In this document: piece after piece, positions 48,826-58,105 of the stretch
How the letters are laid out: each line of letters opens with the position of its first letter
Numbering within the stretch: the stretch's first letter is position 1
The notes under the pieces: generated by a model
What the model was told of the DNA's origin: nothing
Databases searched by the model: none
What the model saw: the letters and a program-made list of their open reading frames with translations, nothing else
Translations under genes and position numbers: made by a program
Source: Microvirga terrae
GTDB taxonomy: Bacteria > Pseudomonadota > Alphaproteobacteria > Rhizobiales > Beijerinckiaceae
DNA: 64,000 nt
Direction of reading: 5' to 3'
Assembly: GCF_013307435.2 (NCBI RefSeq)
Contig: NZ_CP102845.1
Coordinates: 744,001-808,000, forward strand

Positions 48826-51538
48826 TGGCCATGTCCTCCTTGTCGACAGTTCTAAGAGTGAAATGGAAGGTTGTTCCCTCGCCGGGGGTTGATTCCGCCC
48901 AGATCTTGCCCCCGTGCGACTCGACAATCGTTCGGCTGATCGAGAGGCCGACCCCCATGCCACTCTGTTTCGTGGTCGTAAACGGCTTGAACAGGTTCTT
49001 CAAGATCTCCGGCGCAATACCCGATCCGGTGTCCTGAACGCTGATTTGAACGAGAGATTCGGAGTGTAGGGCTCTGGCCCTGATCGTCAGCTCACGCAGG
49101 CTCACGTCCTGCATCGCTTCAATGGCGTTGCGGATGAGATTGAGCAGAACCTGCTGGATCTGGACACGGTTCACGAAGACCAGCGGGTTTTCGGACGGGA
49201 AATCAAACTCGACCTTGATCTCCTTCTCCTTGGCTCCCACCAAAGCCAAGGCGCTGGCTTCCTCGACAAGTCGCTGCAAACCTTCAATCTGGTGTTCACT
49301 GCCTCCCCGAGCGACGAACTCGCGCAACTGCCGGATGACCTCGCCCGCGCGTAAAGCCTCTTCGGCCGCTTCATTCACAGCATGCCGGACAAGAGCAACC
49401 TTGTCGCCCTCGATGTTACTCAGGATCATCCCACAGCCTTTGAGATAGCTGGTGATGGCCGTCAGAGGTTGATTGATTTCATGGGCCAGCGTCGATCCCA
49501 TCTCACCCAATGCTGTGAAACGAGACATATAGGCAAGCTCGGATTGCAGTTCCTGCATCCTTGTCTCGGTCCGTTGGCGCTCGGTCAGGTCACGAATGAA
49601 GGCCGTGAAAAAACGCTCACCATCGGCTTCCATCTCGCCAACCTGAACTTCCATGGGAAAGGTCGAGCCGTCCTTTCGCTGAGCCACGGCCACACGGCCG
49701 CTCCCGATGATGCGGCGCTCTCCTGTATCACGGTACCGACGGATGTAGCCATCATGCTGCTCCCTGTAGGGGAGGGGCATCAAAAATTTGACACTTGTTC
49801 CGATGACTTCTTCCGGACGGTAGCCAAACATGCGGACAGCCGTGGCACTGAAGGAGCGGATAATGCCGCTCTCATCGGCAACGATCATAGCATCCGGAAC
49901 GGTTTCAAGAATGGATCTCAGGTGAGCCTCTCTCGTTCGTAGCCGCTCCTCGCTGGACAGCAGGGCATTCTCCGCAAGCTTGCGCTCCGTGATGTCCTGG
50001 ATCGTACCGATCTTACGAACAGGCCGGCCATTCTCATCGATCATCGTGCGACCGATGGCTGTGACCCAGCGCTCGTTCCCCGTATCGGCACGAATGACCC
50101 GGAAGGTGCCGCTATAGGTCAAGCTGGTGTCAGGTCCACTGCCATAGAAAGTCGTTTCCATTTGCGCGCGGTCGTCCGGGTGAACACAGCCGAGAACAAC
50201 GTCGCGGGTGATTTCGGCATCTGGTGGCAAGCCCAAGATCTGGCACGCCTCCGGTGTCCATTGACGCCGGCCGGTGACAAGGTCTTGGTCCCAGATGCCG
50301 AGAGCCGTCGTTTCAATGGCCAAGCGTAAGCGTTCCTCGCTGCTGCGAAGCTTCATTTCCGCGAGCCGCTGGTCATGGATGTCAGTAACCGTGCCGACCC
50401 ACTCGACGACATGTCCATCTTCATTCAGAAGCGGGACGGCTCTCATCAGCACCCATCGATACATCCCATCCGAATGTCGAACACGATATTCGAAGACGCG
50501 TGGCTCGTCCGAGGTCCGAACCACCTGCCATTGGCTTTGCAACTTCTCCCGATCATCTGGGTGGACGGCCTCCAGGAACCCGTAGCCGGTGTAATCCCCC
50601 TTGGCTTGACCACTGAATGCTTCCCAACCCCACACCTTCGTGATCAAACCGTCCGTCGTTGCGCGCCAGACAATGGCGGCACTCGCTTCGATCAGAGCCC
50701 GATACTGCTCCTCGCTTCGACGAAGTCGCTCGGCTGCTGCCCTCTGTTCATGAATGTCAGCGACCGTACCAACCCATTCCTGCACGACACCATCGAGATC
50801 CCGAAGGGGAACGGCTCTCGTCAGAACCCAGCGATACTCGCCGTTCGGCTCACCGACACGATACTCGATCGTGCCGGCTTTCTCGGATGCAAGCGTCTCC
50901 AGCCAAGCCGACGTGACGCGTGCGCGATCCTCAGGGTGGACATTCTCAAGCCAGGCAAAATCCGTGAGGTCGTTCAGGAATTGGCCGTCAGGGGCTCCCC
51001 AACCTAAGGCCCCGTCAATGATCGAACCAGTTGGTGAGGCTCGCCAGACCACTGCCGCGCTTGCTTCGATGAGAGCTCGGTATCGCTCCTCCTGAGTTCT
51101 CAGAGCCGCTTCTGCGGCCATGAAGCGGCTGACATCACGGGATGTCAGGACATAGTTACATATGTTCCCGGATCCGTCCTCGACAGCGTCGATGGTTATC
51201 CTGCAAAGGAGATGGCCACCTCTCTTGGTCGTGCAGCGGGCCTGATCTCCATAATGTCCGAGTTTCTTGGCTACTCGGAAGCCTTCAAGCGCCTTGTCTC
51301 GGCTGACTGCATCGGGCGGGTACAATATCGAAAAGTGTCGCCCCAGAGCCTCCAGAGACGCCCAGCCATAGATATGCTCCGCACCCTGATTCCAGGATAC
51401 GATATTCCCTGTCATATCCAGTGTGATCAGAGCAAAGTCGCGAATCGAATGCAGCACGCGATCAGCATCCGCAATCGGTCGCACCTCTCGACCTGAGCGC
51501 GTATCGAATCCGTTTGTTAACGCAGAAGTATGAGTCAT
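48791..51538 (-). CDS. fixL: FixL-like multi-PAS oxygen-sensor histidine kinase
   Basis: 915 aa from ATG 51538 (GGGGGG site); an ATG five codons upstream is an alternative. No transmembrane segment. Five PAS domains in series (about 20-140, 150-270, 280-400, 410-530, 540-665). The last matches the haem PAS of Bradyrhizobium Fix[36 protein letters not shown] and [19 protein letters not shown]. The haem-ligand His of FixL (His200) is kept as His in QHDGY, and Arg206, Ile215 and Arg220 positions are kept too. The H-box is LAHEINQPL, followed by HATPase boxes ([36 protein letters not shown]). Typical FixL has one or two PAS domains, so this is an enlarged form. Confidence 0.88.
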   Translation of the reverse strand: MTHTSALTNGFDTRSGREVRPIADADRVLHSIRDFALITLDMTGNIVSWNQGAEHIYGWASLEALGRHFSILYPPDAVSRDKALEGFRVAKKLGHYGDQARCTTKRGGHLLCRITIDAVEDGSGNICNYVLTSRDVSRFMAAEAALRTQEERYRALIEASAAVVWRASPTGSIIDGALGWGAPDGQFLNDLTDFAWLENVHPEDRARVTSAWLETLASEKAGTIEYRVGEPNGEYRWVLTRAVPLRDLDGVVQEWVGTVADIHEQRAAAERLRRSEEQYRALIEASAAIVWRATTDGLITKVWGWEAFSGQAKGDYTGYGFLEAVHPDDREKLQSQWQVVRTSDEPRVFEYRVRHSDGMYRWVLMRAVPLLNEDGHVVEWVGTVTDIHDQRLAEMKLRSSEERLRLAIETTALGIWDQDLVTGRRQWTPEACQILGLPPDAEITRDVVLGCVHPDDRAQMETTFYGSGPDTSLTYSGTFRVIRADTGNERWVTAIGRTMIDENGRPVRKIGTIQDITERKLAENALLSSEERLRTREAHLRSILETVPDAMIVADESGIIRSFSATAVRMFGYRPEEVIGTSVKFLMPLPYREQHDGYIRRYRDTGERRIIGSGRVAVAQRKDGSTFPMEVQVGEMEADGERFFTAFIRDLTERQRTETRMQELQSELAYMSRFTALGEMGSTLAHEINQPLTAITSYLKGCGMILSNIEGDKVALVRHAVNEAAEEALRAGEVIRQLREFVARGGSEHQIEGLQRLVEEASALALVGAKEKEIKVEFDFPSENPLVFVNRVQIQQVLLNLIRNAIEAMQDVSLRELTIRARALHSESLVQISVQDTGSGIAPEILKNLFKPFTTTKQSGMGVGLSISRTIVESHGGKIWAESTPGEGTTFHFTLRTVDKEDMASVEHADRVCGG

Positions 51539-51923
51539 TACCCCCCAACCCATGTGCTGCGTTGCATGCAGGAACGAAGTCTAGCGGCGCAGAAGCGCCG
51601 TGACTAGTAATAGTGATATGCCCGTTCGGCAATGAAAGTCATCGGTGCGATGACACGAATGCCGCGTCATCAGCAATCGAAAAAGCATAGGACGCTGTTG
51701 CGACATTATCGCGCCGGCGTCTCAAGAACCGCTCTCCGTTGTAAAGTTACAACGTGCAACAACAGTCAGTTCGGTTGTCGCACTCTTTGAGAAGCCATGG
51801 TCGGCTCCTTCGGAATTCGGACTGAAACCATGGACTCAAGGAACTGTCGTCACGCCGGCAAGTCAGCCTCATGCAAGGTTGGAAGGTTAAACGCCTCTTT
51901 ACAATACTTGCCTGGAGACCTCT
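51539..51923. other. intergenic region between fixL and flgB
   Basis: About 385 bases between divergent genes. It includes a near-consensus CtrA-type site (51887-51901) close to flgB. No other gene or RNA recognised. Confidence 0.5.
51887..51901. promoter_or_regulatory. near-consensus CtrA-type site upstream of flgB
   Basis: TTAA-ACGCCTC-TTTA, 7 of 8 specific bases of TTAA-N7-TTAA, ending 22 bases before the flgB GTG start. Confidence 0.35.
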
Positions 51924-52310
51924 GTGACGGCACCTGTCTATCTGTTCGACTTGGCATCGCGACAGGCCCAGTGGCTAGCCGCTCGCCAAACGACTATTTC
52001 CGGAAACGTTGCCAACGCCAACACTCCCGGCTACCGCGCCAGGGATGTCGAGCCGTTCGCCGACGTTCTGGATAAAACCAAACTGGCGATGGCCGCAACG
52101 AATACCAGTCATATTGGCTTTACTCCCTCCAAGGCGGAAGCCAGCAAAGTCAAGAAGGCCGACAGCTGGGACACGGTTTATTCCAAGAATTCCGTCAGCG
52201 TCGAGCAGGAACTGATCAAGGCCGGTGAGGTCAATCGGCAGCATTCACTGAACACAAGCATCGTCAAGTCATTCCACAGAATGCTGATGTCGAGCGTGAG
52301 GACTTCGTAA
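51924..52310 (+). CDS. flgB: flagellar basal-body proximal rod protein FlgB
   Basis: 128 aa from GTG 51924 with GGAG upstream. It carries the rod-protein N-terminal motif ([24 protein letters not shown]) and the C-terminal helix ([19 protein letters not shown]). Part of the proximal rod crossing the periplasm. First gene of a ten-gene operon; stop overlaps flgC start. Confidence 0.95.
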   Translation: MTAPVYLFDLASRQAQWLAARQTTISGNVANANTPGYRARDVEPFADVLDKTKLAMAATNTSHIGFTPSKAEASKVKKADSWDTVYSKNSVSVEQELIKAGEVNRQHSLNTSIVKSFHRMLMSSVRTS

Positions 52311-52726
52311 TGATCGATCCCCTGGTTGCATCAGGCAAATTATCGAGCTCGGGTCTGGAGGCGCAGTCTGCCCGCCTCCGTGTGATCTCCGAGAACATCG
52401 CGAATGCCCAATCCACCGGCCGCACGCCGGGGGCGGATCCCTATACCCGCAAGACCATCACCTTCAAGTCCGAACTCGACCGCACTCTTGGAGCGGCCTC
52501 GGTCACGGTCAAAGACGTGGGGCAGGATGAGTCCGCGTTTCCGGTCGAGTACGATCCGGGCAACCCAGCTGCGGATGAGAACGGCATGGTCAAAAAGCCC
52601 AACGTCAACATGCTGATCGAGATGGCGGACATGAGGGAGGCCAATCGATCCTATCAGGCAAACCTGCAGATGATGAAGCAGGCCAGAGCCATGATCTCTG
52701 CAACAATCGATCTCATGAGAGGCTGA
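52310..52726 (+). CDS. flgC: flagellar basal-body proximal rod protein FlgC
   Basis: 138 aa. [40 protein letters not shown] and [20 protein letters not shown], followed by [11 protein letters not shown], identify FlgC. It forms the proximal rod with FlgB and FlgF. One-base overlap with flgB and one base before fliE. Confidence 0.95.
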   Translation: MIDPLVASGKLSSSGLEAQSARLRVISENIANAQSTGRTPGADPYTRKTITFKSELDRTLGAASVTVKDVGQDESAFPVEYDPGNPAADENGMVKKPNVNMLIEMADMREANRSYQANLQMMKQARAMISATIDLMRG

Positions 52727-52727
52727 T

Positions 52728-53057
52728 ATGGTCAGTGCAGTTTCCTCAATCTCCTCGATGATCGACCGTCCCGCGGCGGTCGCTGCGATCCCCACCTTCG
52801 GGGCGCCCCCGGCCGCGGGAGCGGTGTCAGGCGCGTCCCAGGCAAGCTTCAGCGAAACGATGGCTCAAGTGGCGACCTCGGCGGTCGATACCATGAAGGC
52901 TGGCGAGGCCGCATCCATCGCCGGGATCCAAGGCAAAGCCTCGGTGCAGCAAGTCGTTGAAGCCGTCATGTCGGCCGAGCAGACCCTTCAGACGGCCATT
53001 GCCATCCGCGACAAGGTGGTTGCGGCATATCAAGAAATTGCCCGGATGGCGATTTAA
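52728..53057 (+). CDS. fliE: flagellar hook-basal body protein FliE
   Basis: 109 aa. The second half ([20 protein letters not shown], then [20 protein letters not shown] and [17 protein letters not shown]) is diagnostic for FliE, which joins the MS ring to the rod. The N-terminal about 45 residues are Ala/Pro-rich. Confidence 0.94.
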   Translation: MVSAVSSISSMIDRPAAVAAIPTFGAPPAAGAVSGASQASFSETMAQVATSAVDTMKAGEAASIAGIQGKASVQQVVEAVMSAEQTLQTAIAIRDKVVAAYQEIARMAI

Positions 53058-53067
53058 GGAGATTCAG

Positions 53068-53856
53068 ATGAGAGCGCTCGCAATCGCTGCAACAGGCATG
53101 AATGCACAGCAGCTGAATGTCGAAGTCATTGCAAACAATATCTCAAACGTGAACACCACCGCCTTCAAAGGAGCTCGGGCTGAGTTTACGGATCTGCTCT
53201 ATCAAACCGAGCGTTCCCAAGCCATTCCGAACCAGGCAGGCTCAAGCCCGGTGCCGGAGGGAGCAATGCTGGGCCTTGGCGTGAAGACCGCAGCTATCCG
53301 TAATCTGCATCGGCAGGGATCGCTGACGAATACGTCGAACCAGTTCGATCTCGCCCTCAACGGCCGCGGCTGGTTTCAGGTCAATGCCCCCAGCGGGGAA
53401 ATCGTCTATACGCGAGCGGGATCGTTCAACAAGAACGGTGACGGGCAGCTCGTCACTCTCGACGGCTACACGCTTAACCCCCCGATCATTATTCCCGCGA
53501 ACACGCTCGACGTTACCATCAACGAGTCCGGCGAGGTCTTCGCTAAGATCGACGGACAGGCCCAGCCGCAGAATCTTGGTCAGCTGACGCTTGCGAACTT
53601 TGCCAACGACGCCGGCCTGGAGCCGATCGGCAGCAATTACTATCGCGAGACCCTGGCGTCCGGCGCGCCGGCGACCGGCATTCCGTCCGATCCCGGTTTT
53701 GGCAAGATCCATCAGGGCTACCTTGAGGCTTCCAACGTTGATCCCATCAAGGAAATCACCAACCTGATCTCGGCCCAGCGCGCCTTCGAAATGAATTCGA
53801 AGGTGATCCAGGCTGCCGACGATATGGCGGGGACGGTTTCCAAGGGGATCCGCTAA
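53068..53856 (+). CDS. flgG: flagellar distal rod protein FlgG
   Basis: 262 aa from ATG 53068 behind [66 protein letters not shown] and the C-terminal [20 protein letters not shown] define the distal rod protein. Export by the flagellar type III system. Confidence 0.96.
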   Translation: MRALAIAATGMNAQQLNVEVIANNISNVNTTAFKGARAEFTDLLYQTERSQAIPNQAGSSPVPEGAMLGLGVKTAAIRNLHRQGSLTNTSNQFDLALNGRGWFQVNAPSGEIVYTRAGSFNKNGDGQLVTLDGYTLNPPIIIPANTLDVTINESGEVFAKIDGQAQPQNLGQLTLANFANDAGLEPIGSNYYRETLASGAPATGIPSDPGFGKIHQGYLEASNVDPIKEITNLISAQRAFEMNSKVIQAADDMAGTVSKGIR

Positions 53857-53880
53857 GACAGGCGGCCGGGTGATAGTCTC

Positions 53881-54342
53881 ATGAAGCATCTCTTCCACAT
53901 CGCACTTTCGGTAGCCACCCTGGTTTCGGCGGGATCTCGGGCTGCCTTAGCTGAAGAGCGTATCCTCCCGGTGCCTTCAATCACGATCTATGCCGGCGAC
54001 ACGATCACCGAGTCGATGCTCAAGGATCGAACGTTTCCCGAAAACTATCGCTATCGGACGGCCGTCATTGAATCTCCCCGGGTCCTTGCAGGTAAGATGG
54101 CCCGCCGAACTCTTCTCCCTGGGGAGCCTATTCCGATGAATGCCGTCGACGATCCGAAGCTCGTAACGCGGGGTGTTCAAACCCAGATCGTTTTCGAAGA
54201 AGGCGGCCTGGCGATCATGGGAACCGGGATCCCGCTGCAATCGGGAACCTTGGGAGAGACGATCCAGGTCAAGAACGTCGACAGCGGCCGAATCATTACC
54301 GGCCGGGTCCAGCCCGACGGTCGAGTCCGAATCGGATTTTGA
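53881..54342 (+). CDS. flgA: flagellar P-ring assembly chaperone FlgA
   Basis: 153 aa with signal peptide (cleavage near AALA-EERIL). SAF-type domain: IYAGDTITESMLKDRTF and RRTLLPGEPIPMNAV; C-terminal GTGIPLQSGTLGETIQVKNV. Periplasmic helper for P-ring formation by FlgI, whose gene follows with a one-base overlap. Confidence 0.92.
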   Translation: MKHLFHIALSVATLVSAGSRAALAEERILPVPSITIYAGDTITESMLKDRTFPENYRYRTAVIESPRVLAGKMARRTLLPGEPIPMNAVDDPKLVTRGVQTQIVFEEGGLAIMGTGIPLQSGTLGETIQVKNVDSGRIITGRVQPDGRVRIGF

Positions 54343-55442
54343 TGATGCTACGCTCGATTCTTTTCCTTCTCGCTGTTCTCGTCTCCTTCCAGAGCCACGC
54401 TGCGACGCGCATCAAGGACGTGGCGGCCGTTCAGGGCGTGCGCGACAACCAGCTGATTGGCTATGGCCTCGTGATGGGTCTCCAGGGCACCGGCGATACG
54501 CTTCGCAATTCCCAATTCACGGAACAATCGCTGCAATCGATGCTGGACCGGATGGGCGTCAATGTCCGTGATATCAACCTGCGCACCCGCAACGTTGCGG
54601 CAGTCATCGTTACGGCCGACCTTCCTCCGTTCGTGGGCGCAGGATCCCGCATCGATGTGACGGTTACATCAATGGGGGATGCAACGTCCCTGAAGGGGGG
54701 CACTCTGATGCTCACGGCCCTGCAGGGTGGAGACGGACAGGTCTATGCCGTCGCCCAAGGAGCCATCGCCGTATCCGGTTTCTCCGCACAGGGCCAAGCG
54801 GAGACGCTGACTTCAGGGGTCGCGACCGCAGGGCGCATCCCGAACGGCGCCCTGATCGAGCGGGAAGTCCAAGGCGGGTTCAACACTGTCGGGCCGATGG
54901 CCTTCGAACTCAAAAACCCCGATTACAAGACCGCGACTCTCATCACCGATGCTATCAACCAATATGCCCAGCAGCGGTATGGTGCGCGCGTCGCGTCCCC
55001 TCGCGACTTCCGGACCGTCGTACTGCAGAAGCCGAAGAACGTCGCAGCGACACGGTTCATTGCTGAACTGGGGGATCTCGAGATCAGACCGGACACGCCG
55101 GCCCGGATCGTTGTGGATCAACGGACCGGAACGGTCGTGATCGGAAAGAATGTCCAGATCTCCACAGTGGCGATCACGCATGGTGCTTTGACGATCCGCG
55201 TGACGGAAACTCCGGAGGTATCGCAGCCGGACCCATTCTCGATGGGCCAGACTGTCGTCGTACCTCGCACCCAGATCACGGCCGCGGAGGAGAGGGTGCC
55301 CCTTGCCATCGTACGAGGAGCGGATCTGCAGACCCTCGTCAAAGGCCTCAATCAAATGGGTCTCAAGCCTTCCGACGTCATCGCTATTCTCCAGGCCGTG
55401 AAGACGGCTGGGGCACTGCAAGCAGAACTGGTGATCCAATGA
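54342..55442 (+). CDS. flgI: flagellar P-ring protein FlgI
   Basis: 366 aa from ATG 54342. Signal peptide (cleavage after SHA), then TRIKDVAAVQGVRDNQLIGYG and LVMGLQGTGDTLRNSQFTEQ, ending LVKGLNQMGLKPSDVIAILQ. It forms the P ring in the peptidoglycan layer. Four-base overlap with the motE start (55439). Confidence 0.96.
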   Translation: MMLRSILFLLAVLVSFQSHAATRIKDVAAVQGVRDNQLIGYGLVMGLQGTGDTLRNSQFTEQSLQSMLDRMGVNVRDINLRTRNVAAVIVTADLPPFVGAGSRIDVTVTSMGDATSLKGGTLMLTALQGGDGQVYAVAQGAIAVSGFSAQGQAETLTSGVATAGRIPNGALIEREVQGGFNTVGPMAFELKNPDYKTATLITDAINQYAQQRYGARVASPRDFRTVVLQKPKNVAATRFIAELGDLEIRPDTPARIVVDQRTGTVVIGKNVQISTVAITHGALTIRVTETPEVSQPDPFSMGQTVVVPRTQITAAEERVPLAIVRGADLQTLVKGLNQMGLKPSDVIAILQAVKTAGALQAELVIQ

Positions 55443-55954
55443 CCGAATCGACGATCATCAAGGCGTTTCAGCCGATGGCGCTCGCCGCCTGCATGCTCGC
55501 CGGAGCAGCACTCTATCAGGCGGCCTGGGCGCAGGACGCGAAGCCGGATGCCAAGAACAACCAGTACTGCGCCAACATTGCCGATGCCGCGTCGGACGCT
55601 CGCTTTGCACTTCAGAAGCAGGCGCTCGCCGACATGGAGAAGGAGATCGAGAGCCGCATCAAGGTTCTGGAATCCAAGCGCGCCGAATACGAAGAGTGGC
55701 TCAGGCGCCGTAACGAAGTTCTAGAGAAGGCCGATGAGACCATCGTCCTGATCTATTCGCGCATGCGCCCCGATGCCGCTGCATTGCAGCTCACCAACAT
55801 GGATGAGGAAATCGCTGCGGCCGTCATCGCCAAGCTCAATCCACGGGTGGCAAGCGCCGTCCTGAACGAAATGGAACCTGGACGGGCGGCTCAATTGGCT
55901 AATGTCATCACCGATGCCCCGAAGCGGGACAAGAACACCGTGAGGCAGAATTGA
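55439..55954 (+). CDS. motE: flagellar motor protein MotE
   Basis: 171 aa. N-terminal signal/anchor (LAACMLAGAALYQAAWA), a coiled-coil stretch (DMEKEIESRIKVLESKRAEY), and a C-terminal MgtE-N-like segment (YSRMRPDAAALQLTNMDEEI, then KLNPRVASAVLNEMEP). It matches MotE of rhizobia, a periplasmic protein needed for folding or stability of MotC. Stop overlaps flgH start. Confidence 0.88.
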   Translation: MTESTIIKAFQPMALAACMLAGAALYQAAWAQDAKPDAKNNQYCANIADAASDARFALQKQALADMEKEIESRIKVLESKRAEYEEWLRRRNEVLEKADETIVLIYSRMRPDAAALQLTNMDEEIAAAVIAKLNPRVASAVLNEMEPGRAAQLANVITDAPKRDKNTVRQN

Positions 55955-56649
55955 AACACATCATCTTGATTGTCGGCCTGTGTTTCCTCGGTGCCTGCGC
56001 AACGAGGCCCGAGGAAATTGGACGTGAGCCGGTCATGACACCCGTCGGTTCGGGAATCGCGGTCGACCGTGAGCCGCTTCCTCATCTGTTCAAGGCGGGC
56101 GGCAGGTCTGCGGCGAACTCGACCTGGAGCAATGCCAGCGCGGATCTCTTTACGAGTCCGCGAGCCAGGCAGGTCGGCGATATTGTCACGGTGAACATCC
56201 AGATCGACGATAAGGCCGAGTTCGACAATGCGAGCGATCGGTCAAGGAAGTCCTCGATCAGCGCCGGGCTGGATTACGCCTTCTCGTTCAAGGGATGGAA
56301 CGCCGATGGAACCGGGGATTTCGGTGTCGACTCCTCGTCCTCGTCGAATGGGCAGGGCACGATCGACAGGTCCGAGAAGCTGCGCCTTTCCGTCGCTGCG
56401 GTCGTCAACGAGGTCCTGCCGAACGGAAATGTCGTGATCAGTGGATCTCAGGAAGTGCGCGTCAACTATGAGCTCCGCATCCTGAACATTGCCGGCATCG
56501 TGCGCCCGCGAGACATCTCGCCGAAGAATACGATCAGCTACGACAAGATTGCCGAGGCTCGGGTGTCCTATGGCGGCCGTGGACGCCTGATGGAAGTCCA
56601 GCAGCCCGCCTATGGACAGCAGATCTATGATGTCGTGGCGCCCTTCTAG
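55951..56649 (+). CDS. flgH: flagellar L-ring lipoprotein FlgH
   Basis: 232 aa from TTG 55951, which overlaps the motE stop and follows GAGG. Lipoprotein signal with lipobox LGAC (Cys16), then ADLFTSPRARQVGDIVTVNI, LSVAAVVNEVLPNGNVVISG and QEVRVNYELRILNIAGIVRP. It forms the outer-membrane L ring. Confidence 0.95.
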   Translation: MKHIILIVGLCFLGACATRPEEIGREPVMTPVGSGIAVDREPLPHLFKAGGRSAANSTWSNASADLFTSPRARQVGDIVTVNIQIDDKAEFDNASDRSRKSSISAGLDYAFSFKGWNADGTGDFGVDSSSSSNGQGTIDRSEKLRLSVAAVVNEVLPNGNVVISGSQEVRVNYELRILNIAGIVRPRDISPKNTISYDKIAEARVSYGGRGRLMEVQQPAYGQQIYDVVAPF

Positions 56650-56673
56650 ACAGATCATCAAGACGAGAGAAGA

Positions 56674-57183
56674 ATGGCCAAGGCCCTAGAACTTCCAGCG
56701 CCTTCCGGAAGCGCGCCGAGCAAAGAAGGATCGCTCCGATGGCTCCTGACGCTCGGCCTCCTGACGCTCCTGTCGGCCGCCATCGGTGGCGGATTCGGCT
56801 TGGTGATGGTGTCCGGCATCGAAAAGCAGGTTGAGGAAAAATATAAGGCCCTGCCGCACAAGGCGGAAGTCGTCAGCCCCTACACAGGAAACGTCGCAGT
56901 CAAGAAGCTCGCCCCAGTCGTCACCAACCTCGCCGGTTCGGAGACCGACTGGGTCCGGATCGAGGCGTCCATTGTCTACCAGCCGGGCGGTGACCATAAC
57001 CCCGATATTCTTGTCGCCGAGGCCCGGCAGGACATGTTGTCCTATATCCGCACGATGTCATTGGCTCAGATCCAGGGTCCCAGCGGTCTTCTCCACCTGC
57101 GTGAAGACCTCAACGAACGCGCGAGACTGCGTTCGAAGGGAGCCATCCGGGAGCTGGTGCTCGAAACATTGATCGTTCAGTAA
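56674..57183 (+). CDS. fliL: flagellar basal-body associated protein FliL
   Basis: 169 aa with one transmembrane segment (LRWLLTLGLLTLLSAAIGGG). The periplasmic domain has VRIEASIVYQPG and LSYIRTMSLAQIQGPSGLLH, ending GAIRELVLETLIVQ, the FliL C terminus. Stabilises stator-rotor contact. Confidence 0.93.
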   Translation: MAKALELPAPSGSAPSKEGSLRWLLTLGLLTLLSAAIGGGFGLVMVSGIEKQVEEKYKALPHKAEVVSPYTGNVAVKKLAPVVTNLAGSETDWVRIEASIVYQPGGDHNPDILVAEARQDMLSYIRTMSLAQIQGPSGLLHLREDLNERARLRSKGAIRELVLETLIVQ

Positions 57184-57250
57184 TTTGCCGACATTGCTGC
57201 GCTCGCCCGCTCCCGGGTGACTGCCATCTGATTTCCTGAAAGATATAGTG

Positions 57251-57988
57251 ATGCTCCGTCGTTTCATATTCGCCATAACGTTCCTCCTGGCGGCAACGAG
57301 CGCCCACGCTCAGATCGCAGGTCTGGAGGCCCTCCTTCCGCCTGGCGACGGCGCCGTCAGCGGCCGAATCATCCAGCTCGTCGTCCTCTTGACCGTGCTG
57401 TCCCTGGCGCCAGGTCTGCTGATCATGGTGACCAGCTTCACCCGGTTCGTGGTCGCCTTCTCGTTCCTGCGCTCGGGCCTGGGCCTCCAGAGCACACCTG
57501 CCAACATATTCCTGATCAGCTTATCCCTCTTCATGACCTTTTTCGTCATGGGGCCGACCTTCGACCGGGCCTGGAATGACGGAGTCAGGCCTTTGACGGA
57601 AAACCGCATCTCGGAAGCGGAGGCATTCACCAAGACGACGGAGCCCTTCCGCGACTTCATGCTGACCCATGTGCGGCCCAAGGATCTCCAGATGTTCAGC
57701 GATCTGGCTGCCGTCAATTATCCCAAGCCCGCCGAGGGTGAGAAGATCGACCTCCGAATCCTCATTCCCGCTTTCATGATCTCCGAGCTCCGGCGCGGTT
57801 TCGAGATCGGCTTCCTGATCGCATTGCCGTTTCTCGTGATCGACATGATCGTAGCAACACTGGTCATGTCGATGGGCATGATGATGATGCCTCCGACGGT
57901 TCTGGCTCTTCCGTTCAAAATCCTGTTCTTTGTCCTCATCGACGGCTGGAACATCCTCGTGAGCGGCTTGGTGCGCTCCTATTTCTGA
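57251..57988 (+). CDS. fliP: flagellar type III export protein FliP
   Basis: 245 aa from ATG 57251 (GTG 57248 adjacent). Signal peptide, then VVLLTVLSLAPGLLIMVTSF, TRFVVAFSFLRSGLGLQSTP, IPAFMISELRRGFEIGFLIA and the Met-rich VMSMGMMMMPPTVLALPFKI. Core subunit of the export gate with FliQ and FliR, which are not in the window. Probably the last gene of the flgB operon. Confidence 0.96.
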   Translation: MLRRFIFAITFLLAATSAHAQIAGLEALLPPGDGAVSGRIIQLVVLLTVLSLAPGLLIMVTSFTRFVVAFSFLRSGLGLQSTPANIFLISLSLFMTFFVMGPTFDRAWNDGVRPLTENRISEAEAFTKTTEPFRDFMLTHVRPKDLQMFSDLAAVNYPKPAEGEKIDLRILIPAFMISELRRGFEIGFLIALPFLVIDMIVATLVMSMGMMMMPPTVLALPFKILFFVLIDGWNILVSGLVRSYF

Positions 57989-58105
57989 TCCCCGCCCGAC
58001 TTCGCAGGACATAAATCCGCGCTGCGAGGCAAGGCTGGCAACCTTCGCACAAGGTTAACGAAGCACAAGTGATCTCGACACCTCTTATCAGTACCGAGAT
58101 CCTCT

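Noticed and set aside
49730..49770. Apparent loss of the haem-binding His in the FixL PAS (ERRIIG where Bradyrhizobium has DPHIIG)
   Set aside because: Counting along the motif shows that His is position 214, not the haem ligand. The ligand His200 aligns with the His of QHDGY, which is present.
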